A DNA stretch of 64,000 nt from Thermosulfuriphilus ammonigenes. Its GTDB lineage: Bacteria > Desulfobacterota > Thermodesulfobacteria > Thermodesulfobacteriales > ST65. How positions within the stretch are numbered: the stretch's first letter is position 1; the number at the start of each line of letters is the position of its first letter. Below, piece by piece: positions 10,201-17,569 of this stretch. The stretch lies in the NCBI RefSeq assembly GCF_011207455.1, contig NZ_CP048877.1, positions 116,576-180,575 on the forward strand, read 5' to 3'. The position numbers and the translations under genes were made by a program. Under the pieces are notes generated by a model. It was not told where the DNA came from. It saw only the letters and a list, made by a program, of their open reading frames with translations, and searched no databases.

Positions 10201-10707
10201 GACACTCATTTCTCCCCGGCCTTGAACCAGCCCGACCTGTTGATAGCCCCCCTCTATCAACCGTCTAAGGAAGGCCTCCCGGGGAATTTCCTCTTCCGGG
10301 AGGAGATAATCGGCGGCTTCATCGAGTATCTTTTGGGGAATGGTGCGCCTGAGGAGGGCTGATACAGAGGCTACAATTAAAGGTGGCTCCGGCGATTTGG
10401 CAAGTTCGTAGAGGGTGGCCAGACGACCAGCTGCTGCCTCTGGCTCAGGAACAAGGCTGGCGAAAGGAGGCGCATCATAGGTAGGAAAGTGCCGAACCGG
10501 GGCCTCAAAAAAGAAAGAAAGGTCCCGGCTTACCTGTCGGGCTAAATCTTGATCGGGAACGATCAAAAGAATTGGCCGCTTTCTCTGTGCCCAAAGAAGA
10601 GCCAGGATGAGCCAGGGCGAACTTCCCCTGGCCCCCAAAAGACGAAATCTACCCTTTGGGCTCTGCCACCAAGATATTAGCGGGTTTAAGTGTTTGGGCT
10701 CCCACAT
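7258..10707 (-). CDS. mfd: Transcription-repair coupling factor Mfd
   Basis: SF2 translocase that removes stalled RNA polymerase from lesions and recruits UvrA. The UvrB-homology region is at about residues 20-350. The RNA-polymerase-interacting CarD-like domain contains PGDYIVHRDHGIGRYEG. The helicase has Walker A (VCGDVGYGKTEVALRA), DEEH (LIIDEEHRFGV), and TRG-type motifs further on. The frame is open to an ATG at 10851, but homology to the family starts about 20 residues after the Met at 10707. From 10707 the product has 1149 residues, nearly identical to the 1148 of E. coli Mfd. A GGAGGAG sequence lies about 12 bases before that ATG. The extra 48 codons coincide with two perfect hairpins, so I place the start at 10707. 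First gene of the operon down to the LOG gene. Confidence 0.9.
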   Translation of the reverse strand: MWEPKHLNPLISWWQSPKGRFRLLGARGSSPWLILALLWAQRKRPILLIVPDQDLARQVSRDLSFFFEAPVRHFPTYDAPPFASLVPEPEAAAGRLATLYELAKSPEPPLIVASVSALLRRTIPQKILDEAADYLLPEEEIPREAFLRRLIEGGYQQVGLVQGRGEMSVRGALVDLFPPLYTEPLRLDFWGDTLESIRVFDPVSQRSLEHLEEATILPASELFCSSEVIEGAKKRIISRAEKFSAPGQMIYTLLENLSAQRLLETPEHYLPLLYPHPQSLFDYLPEEAAIVLVEPAAIEGAVKDEAERIRGFFERAKERLLVEAFESFLSPEEFWREIKARAFLELPSLAEGNEDLELDIKDSSDLALKIKARPHQALEILREEVARVLDEGDSVILASPSQRTAERLKNLLETGPLEGVSIPICSAPLKLKAQSRVEIVIGSLGSGFYWPELALWVISEEELLGTRHRLQPRGRGRERLLEELKLEELRPGDYIVHRDHGIGRYEGLVQLDLQGIPGEFLLLSYKDGDKLYLPVDRLSLVQKYIGIEGHEPRVDRLGGKSWQTTKKKVARAIAEVAQELLELYAARKVRRGHAFAPPSALFQEFEAAFPYEETPDQAAAIEEVLADMQSERPMDRLVCGDVGYGKTEVALRATMLAVSDGRQVAVLVPTTLLAEQHLRTFSSRLSPFGVRVAGLSRLKSPKEQRKIIAELKSGQIDVVIGTHRLLQADVGFKNLGLLIIDEEHRFGVRHKERLKKLKSTVDVLTLTATPIPRTLQLSLLGVRDLSVINTPPEGRLPIKTYIAKFEEAIVREAIRRELRRGGQVFFVHNRVKGIHSLAEYLRRLVPEARIEVAHGQMPPEELERIMIRFLRHEIDVLVSTTIIESGLDIPSANTIIINRADRLGLAEIYQLRGRVGRAEEQAYCYLLVPSLSDLSEDARKRLRALMDFSQLGAGFKLALSDLQIRGGGNLLGTSQSGHIAAVGYDLYLEILQKTIEELKGEAPEEDFEPEVNFRLPAFIPQSYVPDVDQRLLLYRRLALCRDEEGISHLKEELLDRYGPLPQEVENLFRLQRLKLLLKALKIKRLDRADHQVVLSVDEETRLDPDRILALSQKRKGVKLTPEGRLFVRLKGDKIFEETLSILQELEQKR

Positions 10708-10777
10708 AAAAAGGACAAACTCCTCCCTTTCCAGGAGGCCTGGGTGGGGAGGGAATCTCAAGGATTTTTTTAAAAAT

Positions 10778-10820
10778 ACCCCTTTGAGGGGTTCTGACAA
10801 GGCCCCTAGAAAGGGGCCTT
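10778..10820 (-). terminator. Tandem hairpins in probable mfd leader, second one terminator-like
   Basis: Read on the minus strand, a perfect 9-bp stem with a 4-base loop occupies 10799-10820 (arms AAGGCCCCT and AGGGGCCTT). It is followed by a perfect 6-bp stem with a 3-base loop at 10778-10792 (ACCCCT/AGGGGT), then A and five T (10777-10772). The layout resembles an attenuator or factor-independent terminator ahead of the preferred mfd start at 10707. If the ATG at 10851 is used instead, the hairpins are inside codons. Structure is seen; regulation is inferred. Confidence 0.5.
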
Positions 10821-10870
10821 GTTCTAGGATATCTTTGGGAAAATTTGGCATTTGACACGGAGATAAATAA

Positions 10871-11674
10871 ATGGACAGGGTCAGATCTTCAGGAGAGGGC
10901 TTTGAACGTCTTGTAGAGATTGTCCGTCGGCTTCGAGCTCCAGATGGTTGTCCTTGGGACAGAAAGCAGACTCCTTTAAGCCTTAAAAAGTATCTCTTGG
11001 AGGAAGCCTATGAGGCTGTGGAGGCCATTGATGAGGGTGATGCCGCCCATATAGCTGAGGAGCTGGGGGATCTTCTTTTTCTGATTATTTTTGTGGCCTA
11101 TCTTTATGAAGAAAAGGGAGCCTTTGACCTCAGGGGGCTTCTTGAGCAAACAGCCGCCAAGATGATCCGCCGACATCCCCACGTATTTGGGGAAAAACAG
11201 GCTCAAAGCGCCGAGGAGGTTATCAACAACTGGCAAAAGATAAAAGAGGCAGAGGCCCGAAAGACCTCGGAGCCCCGATCTTCTGTTCTGGGAAATCTTC
11301 CTCGCACCCTTCCGGCTCTCCAACAGGCCTACCGAGTCGGGGAAAGGGCCAGTCGGGTGGGTTTTGACTGGTCTGGGCCTAAAGACTTATGGCCCAAAGT
11401 GGAGGAAGAACTTAACGAGCTGAAGGAGGCCATAGCCAGGGGAGAAAAAGAGGCCACTTTTGCCGAGCTAGGGGATTTACTTTTTACCCTGGTCAACCTA
11501 TCTCGCCATCTAGGGATAAATCCCGAGGAGGCTCTACGGCAGACCATAGAGCGTTTTATCCAGCGTTTTATCCTTATGGAAAGAAAGTTTGAGGCCCGGG
11601 GCCGAAGGCTGAGAGAGGCCTCTTTGGCTGAGATGGACGCTGTTTGGGAAGAAATTAAGTCCGAGGAGGTCTAG
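10871..11674 (+). CDS. mazG: Nucleoside triphosphate pyrophosphohydrolase MazG
   Basis: 267 residues with two MazG helical domains. The first has LRAPDGCPWDRKQTPLSLKK and EEAYEAVEAIDEGD ... EELGDLLF, holding the metal-binding EExxE/ExxD acidic residues; the second has VEEELNELKEA and FAELGDLLFTLVN. It hydrolyses NTPs and dNTPs to monophosphates plus pyrophosphate, a house-cleaning role. ATG has GGAG eight bases upstream. It is divergent from mfd, and its last 20 bases overlap the facing yggS gene. Confidence 0.93.
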   Translation: MDRVRSSGEGFERLVEIVRRLRAPDGCPWDRKQTPLSLKKYLLEEAYEAVEAIDEGDAAHIAEELGDLLFLIIFVAYLYEEKGAFDLRGLLEQTAAKMIRRHPHVFGEKQAQSAEEVINNWQKIKEAEARKTSEPRSSVLGNLPRTLPALQQAYRVGERASRVGFDWSGPKDLWPKVEEELNELKEAIARGEKEATFAELGDLLFTLVNLSRHLGINPEEALRQTIERFIQRFILMERKFEARGRRLREASLAEMDAVWEEIKSEEV

Positions 11675-12356
11675 GGCCAAAGATAGCCGTTCCTAGGCGG
11701 ACAATAGTTGCTCCCTCTTCAATGGCCACCTCAAAGTCATGACTCATGCCCATGGAAAGATCTTTTATCTCTACACCGGGTATGGCCGCTCTTTTGAGCT
11801 CTTCGGCTAGCTCCCGGAGCTGACGAAAATAGGGCCTTACCTCTTCTGGGTCTTCCCGAAAAGGGGGGATGGTCATTAAGTCGCAGACACGGAGGTTGGC
11901 AAGGGGGGCTATCTCTCCTATGAACTTTAAAAGATCTTGGGGGGCGACCCCGGCCTTACTTTTTTCACCTCCAATGTTCACCTCTACCAAAATGGGCATA
12001 ATTTTCCCTCGAGCCCTTGCTCTGCGGTTGAGTTCCTCTGCCAAGGAGAGGGAATCCACCGTTTCGATAAGATCAAAAAGTTCTACGGCCAGCTTGGCCT
12101 TATTTTTTTGAAGGTGGCCAATGAGGTGCCAGGTAAGCCCCAGGTCCTTAAGTTGTTTGATCTTTTCGCGGGCCTCTTGAACATAATTCTCACCAAAGAT
12201 TTGCACTCCCGCAGCGGCTGCCTGGCGTATTTTCTCTACGGAGACGGTTTTACTGGCGGCAAGGAGTTTTATCTCTTTCGGGCTTCTACCAGCTCGAAGG
12301 GCCGCTTGGGCTATTCTTTCCCGGATAGCCTTCAGACGTTCAGCAATATCTTTCAT
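11655..12356 (-). CDS. YggS/PROSC-family pyridoxal phosphate homeostasis protein
   Basis: 233 residues, single-domain TIM-barrel PLP-binding protein. The PLP lysine is in KLLAASKTVSVEKI (about residue 36). Other conserved parts are FGENYVQEA, WHLIGHLQKNK, LVEVNIGGEKSKAGV and LSMGMSHDFEVAIEEGAT. Members bind PLP and influence vitamin B6 and amino-acid balance without a proven enzymatic reaction. The start overlaps the end of the coiled-coil gene by 4 bases (ATGA); the 3' end overlaps the facing mazG by 20 bases. Confidence 0.93.
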   Translation of the reverse strand: MKDIAERLKAIRERIAQAALRAGRSPKEIKLLAASKTVSVEKIRQAAAAGVQIFGENYVQEAREKIKQLKDLGLTWHLIGHLQKNKAKLAVELFDLIETVDSLSLAEELNRRARARGKIMPILVEVNIGGEKSKAGVAPQDLLKFIGEIAPLANLRVCDLMTIPPFREDPEEVRPYFRQLRELAEELKRAAIPGVEIKDLSMGMSHDFEVAIEEGATIVRLGTAIFGPRPPRT

Positions 12357-12613
12357 TTTGGAGACTGTTCCTCTTTTTGCAAGGTCCGCCGAAGTTCTTC
12401 CAGTTCATCCGAAAGACAGAGGCATCGTTTAAGACGGGATTCGATCAGGTCAAGCTCTTGGCCAACCTCTCGAAAACGATATCTAGTTTGTTCTTTGAAC
12501 TCCCGAAGCTCCTTGTGGAGATTAGTGATTTCTTGACGGAGCTGGCGAACTTCATCCCGGATATTGACCAGGATTTCCAAGGTCATATTGTGGACTTTTT
12601 CCTCTCCCACCAA
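12353..12613 (-). CDS. Small coiled-coil protein, unknown function
   Basis: 86 residues from a TTG at 12613; an in-frame GTG follows immediately and an ATG lies at 12586, so the start is uncertain. The whole protein is charged and heptad-like (VRQLRQEITNLHKELREFKE ... ELEELRRTLQKEEQ), suggesting one long helix or coiled coil. A CLCLSDELEE stretch contains two cysteines. No family recognised. The 4-base overlap with yggS indicates cotranscription. It could act as a small scaffold or be a lineage-specific partner of YggS; nothing in the sequence decides. Confidence 0.6.
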   Translation of the reverse strand: MVGEEKVHNMTLEILVNIRDEVRQLRQEITNLHKELREFKEQTRYRFREVGQELDLIESRLKRCLCLSDELEELRRTLQKEEQSPK

Positions 12614-12735
12614 CCCGCCTTGTGATCAATTTGAGGTCTTATACCCATAGGTGTTGGGGTGGTCAAGGTTCCCATTTGATAAAAAACGTGTTATTATCTA
12701 GCCAATTTAGCGTTTTATTTGGGAGGAAGATGGTC

Positions 12736-13248
12736 ATGTTTAATGTCGGAGACTTAGCGGTTTATCCTGCGCACGGTGTAGGGGTAATTGAATCTATTGA
12801 ACAAAAAGTTGTCGGTGGTGTGGAACAGACCTTTTACATTATGCGCATTTTAAGCACTAACATGACCATAATGATTCCCAAAGCCAGTGCAGATAGGGTG
12901 GGGCTGAGAACAATTATCTCCGACGATGAAGTCTCCCGAGTCTACGATGTATTAAGGGAGCGTGAGGTGACCATAAACACCCAGACCTGGAACAGACGCT
13001 ACCGGGAATACATGGAAAAAATCAAAACGGGGAGCATTTTTGAGGTGGCCCAGGTCTTGAGGGATCTTTATATTCTAAAAGCAGATAAGCCTCTTTCCTT
13101 TGGTGAAAGGAAGATGCTCGATACCGCTAAGAGTCTCCTGGTAAAGGAGCTTTCTATCGCTAAAAACACCGATGAAGAGGAGGTCGAGAGGGAGATTGAG
13201 GCCATCTTTGCTGACACCTGCCCAGAGAACGCCTCTCAAGGAGGTTAA
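12736..13248 (+). CDS. CarD/CdnL-family RNA polymerase-binding transcription regulator
   Basis: 170 residues beginning MFNVGDLAVYPAHGVGVIES, the typical N-terminal RNA-polymerase-interaction (Tudor-like) domain, followed by a helical C-terminal DNA-contact domain (LRDLYILKADKPLSFGERKM). CarD proteins stabilise open complexes at many promoters. An earlier in-frame ATG exists at 12730, and the frame is open to 12622. GGGAGGA at 12721-12727 fits best with the ATG at 12736 (nine bases from GGAGG). The next gene starts 5 bases after the stop, so this is the first gene of a run ending with coaE. Confidence 0.92.
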   Translation: MFNVGDLAVYPAHGVGVIESIEQKVVGGVEQTFYIMRILSTNMTIMIPKASADRVGLRTIISDDEVSRVYDVLREREVTINTQTWNRRYREYMEKIKTGSIFEVAQVLRDLYILKADKPLSFGERKMLDTAKSLLVKELSIAKNTDEEEVEREIEAIFADTCPENASQGG

Positions 13249-13252
13249 ATAG

Positions 13253-14305
13253 TTGGCCAAAAATGTCCTCCGTTTCTTGCTCATCCTGATCTGTTCGGTA
13301 TCTGGTTTTTTTGTCTTCCAGCAAATGCCTCAGGCCGGAGAGCATCGGTGGCTCCCCTGGTTGGGATCTTTAGTCGGGGCCTCGGTGGCAGGATTGGCCA
13401 TCCTCATTGAGCGTTTGGTTCGTCGAGTTCCCCTAAAGCTCATCATTGGGGGCACCTTGGGGCTCTTTGTCGGTCTTGTCCTGGCCCGGCTTCTGAGCTT
13501 TGTCTTTGAGGGGCTCAACTCCGGCCTGGTAGGAACCCTGCTTTATGTAATGCTTAGCGTCTTCTTTGGTTATTTGGGGTTGGTTTTGGGGCAGAAAAAA
13601 ATTGAAGAGGTGGGCTGGGCCGCTCCTGGTTCTTCTACTGTGGCCAGCGCTCTCTCCTACCTTTCTCGCCATATTCCCAGACGGGAGTGCCCCAAGGTGG
13701 TGGACACCAGTGCCATTATTGATGGGCGTCTTTACGATATTTGTGCTACGGGTTTTGTTGATGGCCCTCTAATAATTCCCCGGTTTGTCCTTGAAGAGCT
13801 CCAGTATATTGCCGACTCGACGGATCCTATCAAACGAACCCGTGGCCGTCGAGGGCTTGAACTTCTTGAGCGGCTCCAGGAGGAGGATTTAATCGAGGTT
13901 CGTATTGTGGACCAAGATTACCCTCAGATCAAGGAAACCGACGCTAAACTAATTGCTTTGGCCAAAGATCTCCAGGCCAAGCTGATCACCACAGACTATA
14001 ATCTCAATAAAGTGGCCCGCCTTCAGGGCGTACCGGTAATGAACGTTAATGAGTTGGCCAATGCCCTTAAGCCGGTGCTTATTCCCGGTGAATCTCTCAA
14101 GGTAACGGTCCTCAAGGAGGGTAAGGAGCCCAATCAAGGGGTGGCCTACCTTGAAGATGGTACCATGGTAGTTATCGAAAATGGTCGCCGTTTAATTGGT
14201 CAGGAAATCGAAGCTGTTGTTACCAGTGTTCTTCAGACCCCGGCCGGCCGGATCATATTCGTTCAGCCCAAGTCGGAATCCCTAAAAGAGGTTGTCTCGG
14301 CTTAA
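13253..14305 (+). CDS. Membrane PIN-TRAM domain protein (YacL-like)
   Basis: 350 residues. Four hydrophobic segments in the first 120 residues (LRFLLILICSVSGFFVF, SLVGASVAGLAILI, IGGTLGLFVGLVLARLL, TLLYVMLSVFFGYLGLVLG) are followed by a PIN nuclease domain with acidic residues in VVDTSAIIDGRL and TDAKLIALA ... LITTDYNLNK. A C-terminal TRAM RNA-binding domain follows (VAYLEDGTMVVIENGRRLIG). The same order is found in B. subtilis YacL. It is expected to be a membrane-tethered RNA-binding or RNA-cleaving protein; its substrate is unknown. The start is TTG at 13253 with AAGGAGG eight bases upstream. Confidence 0.88.
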   Translation: MAKNVLRFLLILICSVSGFFVFQQMPQAGEHRWLPWLGSLVGASVAGLAILIERLVRRVPLKLIIGGTLGLFVGLVLARLLSFVFEGLNSGLVGTLLYVMLSVFFGYLGLVLGQKKIEEVGWAAPGSSTVASALSYLSRHIPRRECPKVVDTSAIIDGRLYDICATGFVDGPLIIPRFVLEELQYIADSTDPIKRTRGRRGLELLERLQEEDLIEVRIVDQDYPQIKETDAKLIALAKDLQAKLITTDYNLNKVARLQGVPVMNVNELANALKPVLIPGESLKVTVLKEGKEPNQGVAYLEDGTMVVIENGRRLIGQEIEAVVTSVLQTPAGRIIFVQPKSESLKEVVSA

Positions 14306-15230
14306 GAAGCTGCTCATCGTGGAAGATCCCGCCTCTGGCCAGCGTCTAGATGTATATCTAGCTGGCAGACTCTCCCTTTCTCGATCCCAGGTAAAAAAGG
14401 CCTTGGAGGCTGGTCATATTACCGTGGGCGGAAAGAGGGCCAAAGTCAGCCATAAGGTCCGTCCTGGAGAAGAGATCAGAGTTGATCTTCCTTCACCAGA
14501 ACCACTTCCAAAGATGGAGCCAGAAGATGTTCCTTTTGAAATTCTTTATGAGGATGAGGATCTAGCGGTAATAAATAAGCCTCCCGGGGTGGTAGTCCAT
14601 CCAGCAGCCGGCCATTGGCGAGGGACCTTGGTCCATGGTCTTCTAAAAAGATTAAAGGATCTTTCCGGAGTTTCCGGAAAGATCCGGCCGGGTATCGTTC
14701 ATCGACTAGATAAGGACACCTCCGGAATTATGGTGGTAGCTAAGAACGATTTTGCCCACTTAACCCTTGCTCATCAATTTAAGACTTCTCAGGTTACCAA
14801 GATCTATCTGGCCTTAGTCCATGGATGTCCTCGGGACCTTGAAGGGAAAATTGATCTTCCTATTGGAAGGCATCCCGTTCATCGTCAAAAGATGTCGGTA
14901 CACTGTCGGGTATGTCGGGAGGCTGTTACCTTTTGGCGGCTTCTCAAATCTTTTAAGGGGGCCACTTTGCTTGAGGTTCGGCCGCTTACCGGCAGAACCC
15001 ACCAGATAAGGGTCCATCTTTCGGCTATAGGGCATCCCATAGTGGGAGACCCCCTCTATGGGGGGCGCCGTCCCACCGGACCTAAGGCTTCTCGGCAGTT
15101 GCTCCACGCCTATCGGCTAACATTTGTTCATCCACGCACTAAGGCCGCCGTGTCGTTTGAGGCCCCTTTACCAGAAGATATGCTTGCAATTATTAATAAC
15201 CTAGAACAAAAACAACGGAGAAATGATTAA
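14292..15230 (+). CDS. RluA/RluD-family 23S rRNA pseudouridine synthase
   Basis: About 312 residues. An S4 RNA-binding domain (QRLDVYLAGRLSLSRSQVKK) is followed by the RluA catalytic domain with the active-site aspartate in HRLDKDTSGIMVVAKN and a later LTGRTHQIRVHLSAIGHPI motif. It converts specific uridines in rRNA to pseudouridine; domain order and size fit RluD. The frame begins at a TTG that overlaps the preceding gene by 14 bases. A good ribosome-binding site is not evident, so the exact start could be a little downstream (for example GTG near 14319). Confidence 0.9.
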   Translation: MSRLKKLLIVEDPASGQRLDVYLAGRLSLSRSQVKKALEAGHITVGGKRAKVSHKVRPGEEIRVDLPSPEPLPKMEPEDVPFEILYEDEDLAVINKPPGVVVHPAAGHWRGTLVHGLLKRLKDLSGVSGKIRPGIVHRLDKDTSGIMVVAKNDFAHLTLAHQFKTSQVTKIYLALVHGCPRDLEGKIDLPIGRHPVHRQKMSVHCRVCREAVTFWRLLKSFKGATLLEVRPLTGRTHQIRVHLSAIGHPIVGDPLYGGRRPTGPKASRQLLHAYRLTFVHPRTKAAVSFEAPLPEDMLAIINNLEQKQRRND

Positions 15231-15831
15231 AATAGGCCTTACTGGGGCGCAAGGGTCCGGTAAAACGACTGTTCTGGGCTTTTTTCGGGATCAGGGTTTT
15301 AAAACCCTCTGCTGTGATGAGCTGGCTCGAGAAATCACCGCCCCGGGACAAGAGGCCTTTTGGGAGATCGTATCCCTTTTTGGTCCAGAGATTCTCTCTG
15401 AAACTGGAGTTCTTAATCGGCGCCTCATTTGGGAAAAGATTATTGCTGATTCCAACTTGCGTAAGGCCCTTGAGGCTATCATTCATCCCCCTCTCAAGGT
15501 ATTAATTGAAAACTTTTTTCAGCAGGCCTCACCAGGAGAGATTATTGTCGTTGAGGTTCCCCTCCTTTTTGAGGCTTCTTGGAAGGATCTTTTTGACTAT
15601 ACGGTGGCCGTCTATACTCCAGTATCAATTATTGTTAAAAGAATTGCCAAACGGTATAACATCTCTGCGGATGAGGCCCGGAAGTGGCTGGAGATCCAGC
15701 TTCCTCCAGAAGAGAAGGCCCGTTTGGCTGATTTTGTCATTGATAACTCCGGTAGCCTTGAGGCCACAAAGGAACAAGTCAGGGAATTGAGCCTCTTTTT
15801 TAAAGAGCAGGCTAAAGTAGTTGATCCTTAG
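15223..15831 (+). CDS. coaE: Dephospho-CoA kinase
   Basis: 202 residues. The P-loop is GLTGAQGSGKTTV, followed by CCDELARE (catalytic Asp region), ETGVLNRRLIWEKI, HPPLKVLIE and VVEVPLLFEASW, the standard CoaE series. It phosphorylates the 3'-hydroxyl of dephospho-CoA, the last step of coenzyme A synthesis. ATG overlaps the end of the pseudouridine synthase gene by 8 bases (ATGATTAA), so translation is likely coupled. Confidence 0.95.
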   Translation: MIKIGLTGAQGSGKTTVLGFFRDQGFKTLCCDELAREITAPGQEAFWEIVSLFGPEILSETGVLNRRLIWEKIIADSNLRKALEAIIHPPLKVLIENFFQQASPGEIIVVEVPLLFEASWKDLFDYTVAVYTPVSIIVKRIAKRYNISADEARKWLEIQLPPEEKARLADFVIDNSGSLEATKEQVRELSLFFKEQAKVVDP

Positions 15832-15860
15832 TTGACTTTCTCCCGGATTCCTTTTATAGC
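15832..15860 (+). promoter_or_regulatory. Sigma70-type promoter for the small basic-protein gene
   Basis: TTGACT at 15832-15837, a 17-base spacer and TATAGC at 15855-15860. Transcription would begin near 15867, about 50 bases before the ATG at 15917, which has AGGAGGAG directly upstream. Confidence 0.55.
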
Positions 15861-15916
15861 TTGAAAGCCCTTAACCTGTAGAATCAATCGGAAAGACCTT
15901 TCTTGTAGGAGGAGAT

Positions 15917-16138
15917 ATGGCCAGACACAAGAAGATAGAACGCAAAAGGGAGATAGAGCGCCGACGTCGGCGGCGCGCCAAACTGGCCAAACTGCGAGCC
16001 AAAGGACTTTTCCCCCGGCCGGAGGGTTATGATCCTCGGGTCTATTCTTATGTTGCCTACGCAGTAGCTAAAGGGATTATGTCCCTTGATGAGGCCAATC
16101 GGCGCCTAGAGACCGCCAAGCTCAAGGAGGCCGTTTAG
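15917..16138 (+). CDS. Small basic protein, unknown
   Basis: 73 residues. The first 30 are extremely basic (RKREIERRRRRRAKLAKLRA), as in RNA- or ribosome-binding extensions. The rest is a compact helical part (YSYVAYAVAKGIMSLDEANR) resembling small helical proteins of Desulfobacterota, but I recognise no named family. It has its own promoter-like sequence and a strong ribosome-binding site, so it is very probably expressed. The stop overlaps that of larB by 4 bases in a tail-to-tail arrangement. An RNA-binding role is only suggested by composition. Confidence 0.75.
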   Translation: MARHKKIERKREIERRRRRRAKLAKLRAKGLFPRPEGYDPRVYSYVAYAVAKGIMSLDEANRRLETAKLKEAV

Positions 16139-16878
16139 GCCTGATTTATCAGGCTGGCGATACAAGCGGCCCCGAAGCCATTGTCAATGTTGACCACCGC
16201 CACCCCGGGGGCACAACAGTTGAGCATGGTCAGGAGGGCCGCCAGTCCTCCAAAGCTAGCCCCATAACCCACACTGGTAGGTACGGCAATCACCGGGGCC
16301 TTGACTAAACCGGCTACCACTGAGGCTAGGGCCCCTTCCATTCCGGCAACCACAATTACGACCCGGGCCTGAGAGATAGTGGGGAGCTCTCCCAAAAGGC
16401 GGTGGATTCCGGCCACACCGACGTCGTAGTGGCAGGTGGTCCGGTTCCCCATTGCTTGAGCGCAAACCCGGGCCTCTTCAGCCACAGGAATATCTGCCGT
16501 GCCAGCGCTGACAATGGCTATCTGGCCCTTGTTGGGATCTCGGGTACCGTAAGAAAGGACCTGGGCCAGCCGGTGATATCTCAGATGGGGCAACTCACTT
16601 AAGATTGTTTGGGCCTTTTCTTCGTTGACCCGGGTTATAAGAAGGGGCATTCTTCGGGAGATGACCTTTTTAGCAATAACTACAATTTGATCAGCTTCTT
16701 TGCCTTCACCGTAGATAACTTCAGGGAATCCCTTTCTTAGCTCTCGGTGATGATCGATTCGGGCAAAACCAAGGCTCTCGTAGGGCAGATCCCGTAGCCT
16801 CTTAAGAGCCTCTTCAGGTGAGATTCTTCCCTGAGCTATTTTCTCCAGGAGATCCCTTAAGGCCTCTTCGGAGAACAT
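16135..16878 (-). CDS. larB: Nickel pincer cofactor biosynthesis protein LarB
   Basis: 247 residues. The C-terminal two thirds are an AIR-carboxylase (PurE)-like domain with AIVSAGTADIPVAEEA, HYDVGVAGIHRL, VVAGMEGALASVVAGL and PTSVGYGASFGGLAAL, the arrangement typical of LarB. LarB carboxylates and hydrolyses nicotinic acid adenine dinucleotide in making the nickel-pincer cofactor of lactate racemase and related enzymes. LarC and LarE are not in the window. Its ATG directly abuts the stop of the upstream conserved helical gene, so they form a two-gene operon. Confidence 0.92.
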   Translation of the reverse strand: MFSEEALRDLLEKIAQGRISPEEALKRLRDLPYESLGFARIDHHRELRKGFPEVIYGEGKEADQIVVIAKKVISRRMPLLITRVNEEKAQTILSELPHLRYHRLAQVLSYGTRDPNKGQIAIVSAGTADIPVAEEARVCAQAMGNRTTCHYDVGVAGIHRLLGELPTISQARVVIVVAGMEGALASVVAGLVKAPVIAVPTSVGYGASFGGLAALLTMLNCCAPGVAVVNIDNGFGAACIASLINQA

Positions 16879-17457
16879 CTAAAGGGTTAGAAGGGCAGCC
16901 TTTAATTGGTTCAGCTGTTGTTGAAAGCGTTCCTTGAGATCGGCCTCCACCTTTTGCCACTCTTCTTGGAATTGTGGCAGAGCCTCAGGGTCTATGGGCC
17001 CAGAGAGACCATATTGCTGAGCTATAGCCTGTTCTAGACCGGCCATGTTGCTCTGAAACTGCTGGCGAAACCGCTGATAAAGGTCTGATTTCATCTGAAG
17101 ATAACCTAACAAAAGGCGCTCTATCTCTTGAAGAATTCGAGAGGCCTGGGGTCCCTTAATGAGCCTAAGGCCTTCTAGAGCCCGACTTATCGTGTGGGTT
17201 AAGGAGTCTTGGTCCCGAGGCAGAAAGATATTGCGCAGAAACACCTCTTCCAGGCCTTCAAGAAGAACATGGATTTCCTGAGGGGGAACTTTTTTAATCT
17301 CTTCCTCTAGGTTGAGTTCTTTTTCTTTCAGAAAGCGGGCCGCTAGTCGTCGTCCGCGATCCATGGCCTCCAGGCGGGACATTTCCTCTGTGGAGGCCTT
17401 GCCAATCTTCTCGGCCTTCTCCATAGCTATTTCCAGGGCACTTTTTATTTCGGCCAT
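16879..17457 (-). CDS. Conserved helical protein (DUF6657-like), unknown function
   Basis: 192 residues, highly helical and rich in Glu, Gln and Leu. The N-terminus MAEIKSALEIAMEKAEKIG is shared with conserved proteins of sulfate reducers that I associate with DUF6657; that name is from memory and moderately sure. No catalytic motif is visible. It is translated from an ATG with AAGGAGG seven bases upstream and a good promoter (see 17482-17511), and is followed with no gap by larB, suggesting a joint but unknown role. Confidence 0.75.
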   Translation of the reverse strand: MAEIKSALEIAMEKAEKIGKASTEEMSRLEAMDRGRRLAARFLKEKELNLEEEIKKVPPQEIHVLLEGLEEVFLRNIFLPRDQDSLTHTISRALEGLRLIKGPQASRILQEIERLLLGYLQMKSDLYQRFRQQFQSNMAGLEQAIAQQYGLSGPIDPEALPQFQEEWQKVEADLKERFQQQLNQLKAALLTL

Positions 17458-17481
17458 CTTTTACCTCCTTGGATCCGCAGA

Positions 17482-17511
17482 AAGATAGCCATTGTCTCTA
17501 GTTCCTGTCAA
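17482..17511 (-). promoter_or_regulatory. Promoter of the DUF6657-larB operon
   Basis: On the minus strand, TTGACA (17511-17506) is followed by an 18-base spacer and TATCTT (17487-17482). The start of transcription would be near 17475, with the AAGGAGG ribosome-binding site just downstream. Confidence 0.55.
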
Positions 17512-17523
17512 CGGGAGGAAATC

Positions 17524-17557
17524 TTGACAGGAGCCTTTAAGTTCACCATGCTATAGG
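17524..17557 (+). promoter_or_regulatory. Divergent promoter of the hybrid histidine kinase gene
   Basis: TTGACA at 17524-17529, and an extended -10-like TGCTATAGG at 17549-17557; the 22-base gap to TATAGG is long, while CATGCT at 17547 gives 17 bases. The two TTGACA boxes of the divergent promoters form an inverted pair 12 bases apart (17506-17529), so both promoters could share a regulator. Confidence 0.4.
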
Positions 17558-17569
17558 TTAAATCACTTC

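Noticed and set aside
10708-10851. 48 extra N-terminal codons of mfd
   Set aside because: No similarity to Mfd, coincide with hairpins, and length matches the family without them.
10852-10880. TTGACA at 10852 as a mazG promoter
   Set aside because: No -10 at the right distance and the start codon lies within the spacer.
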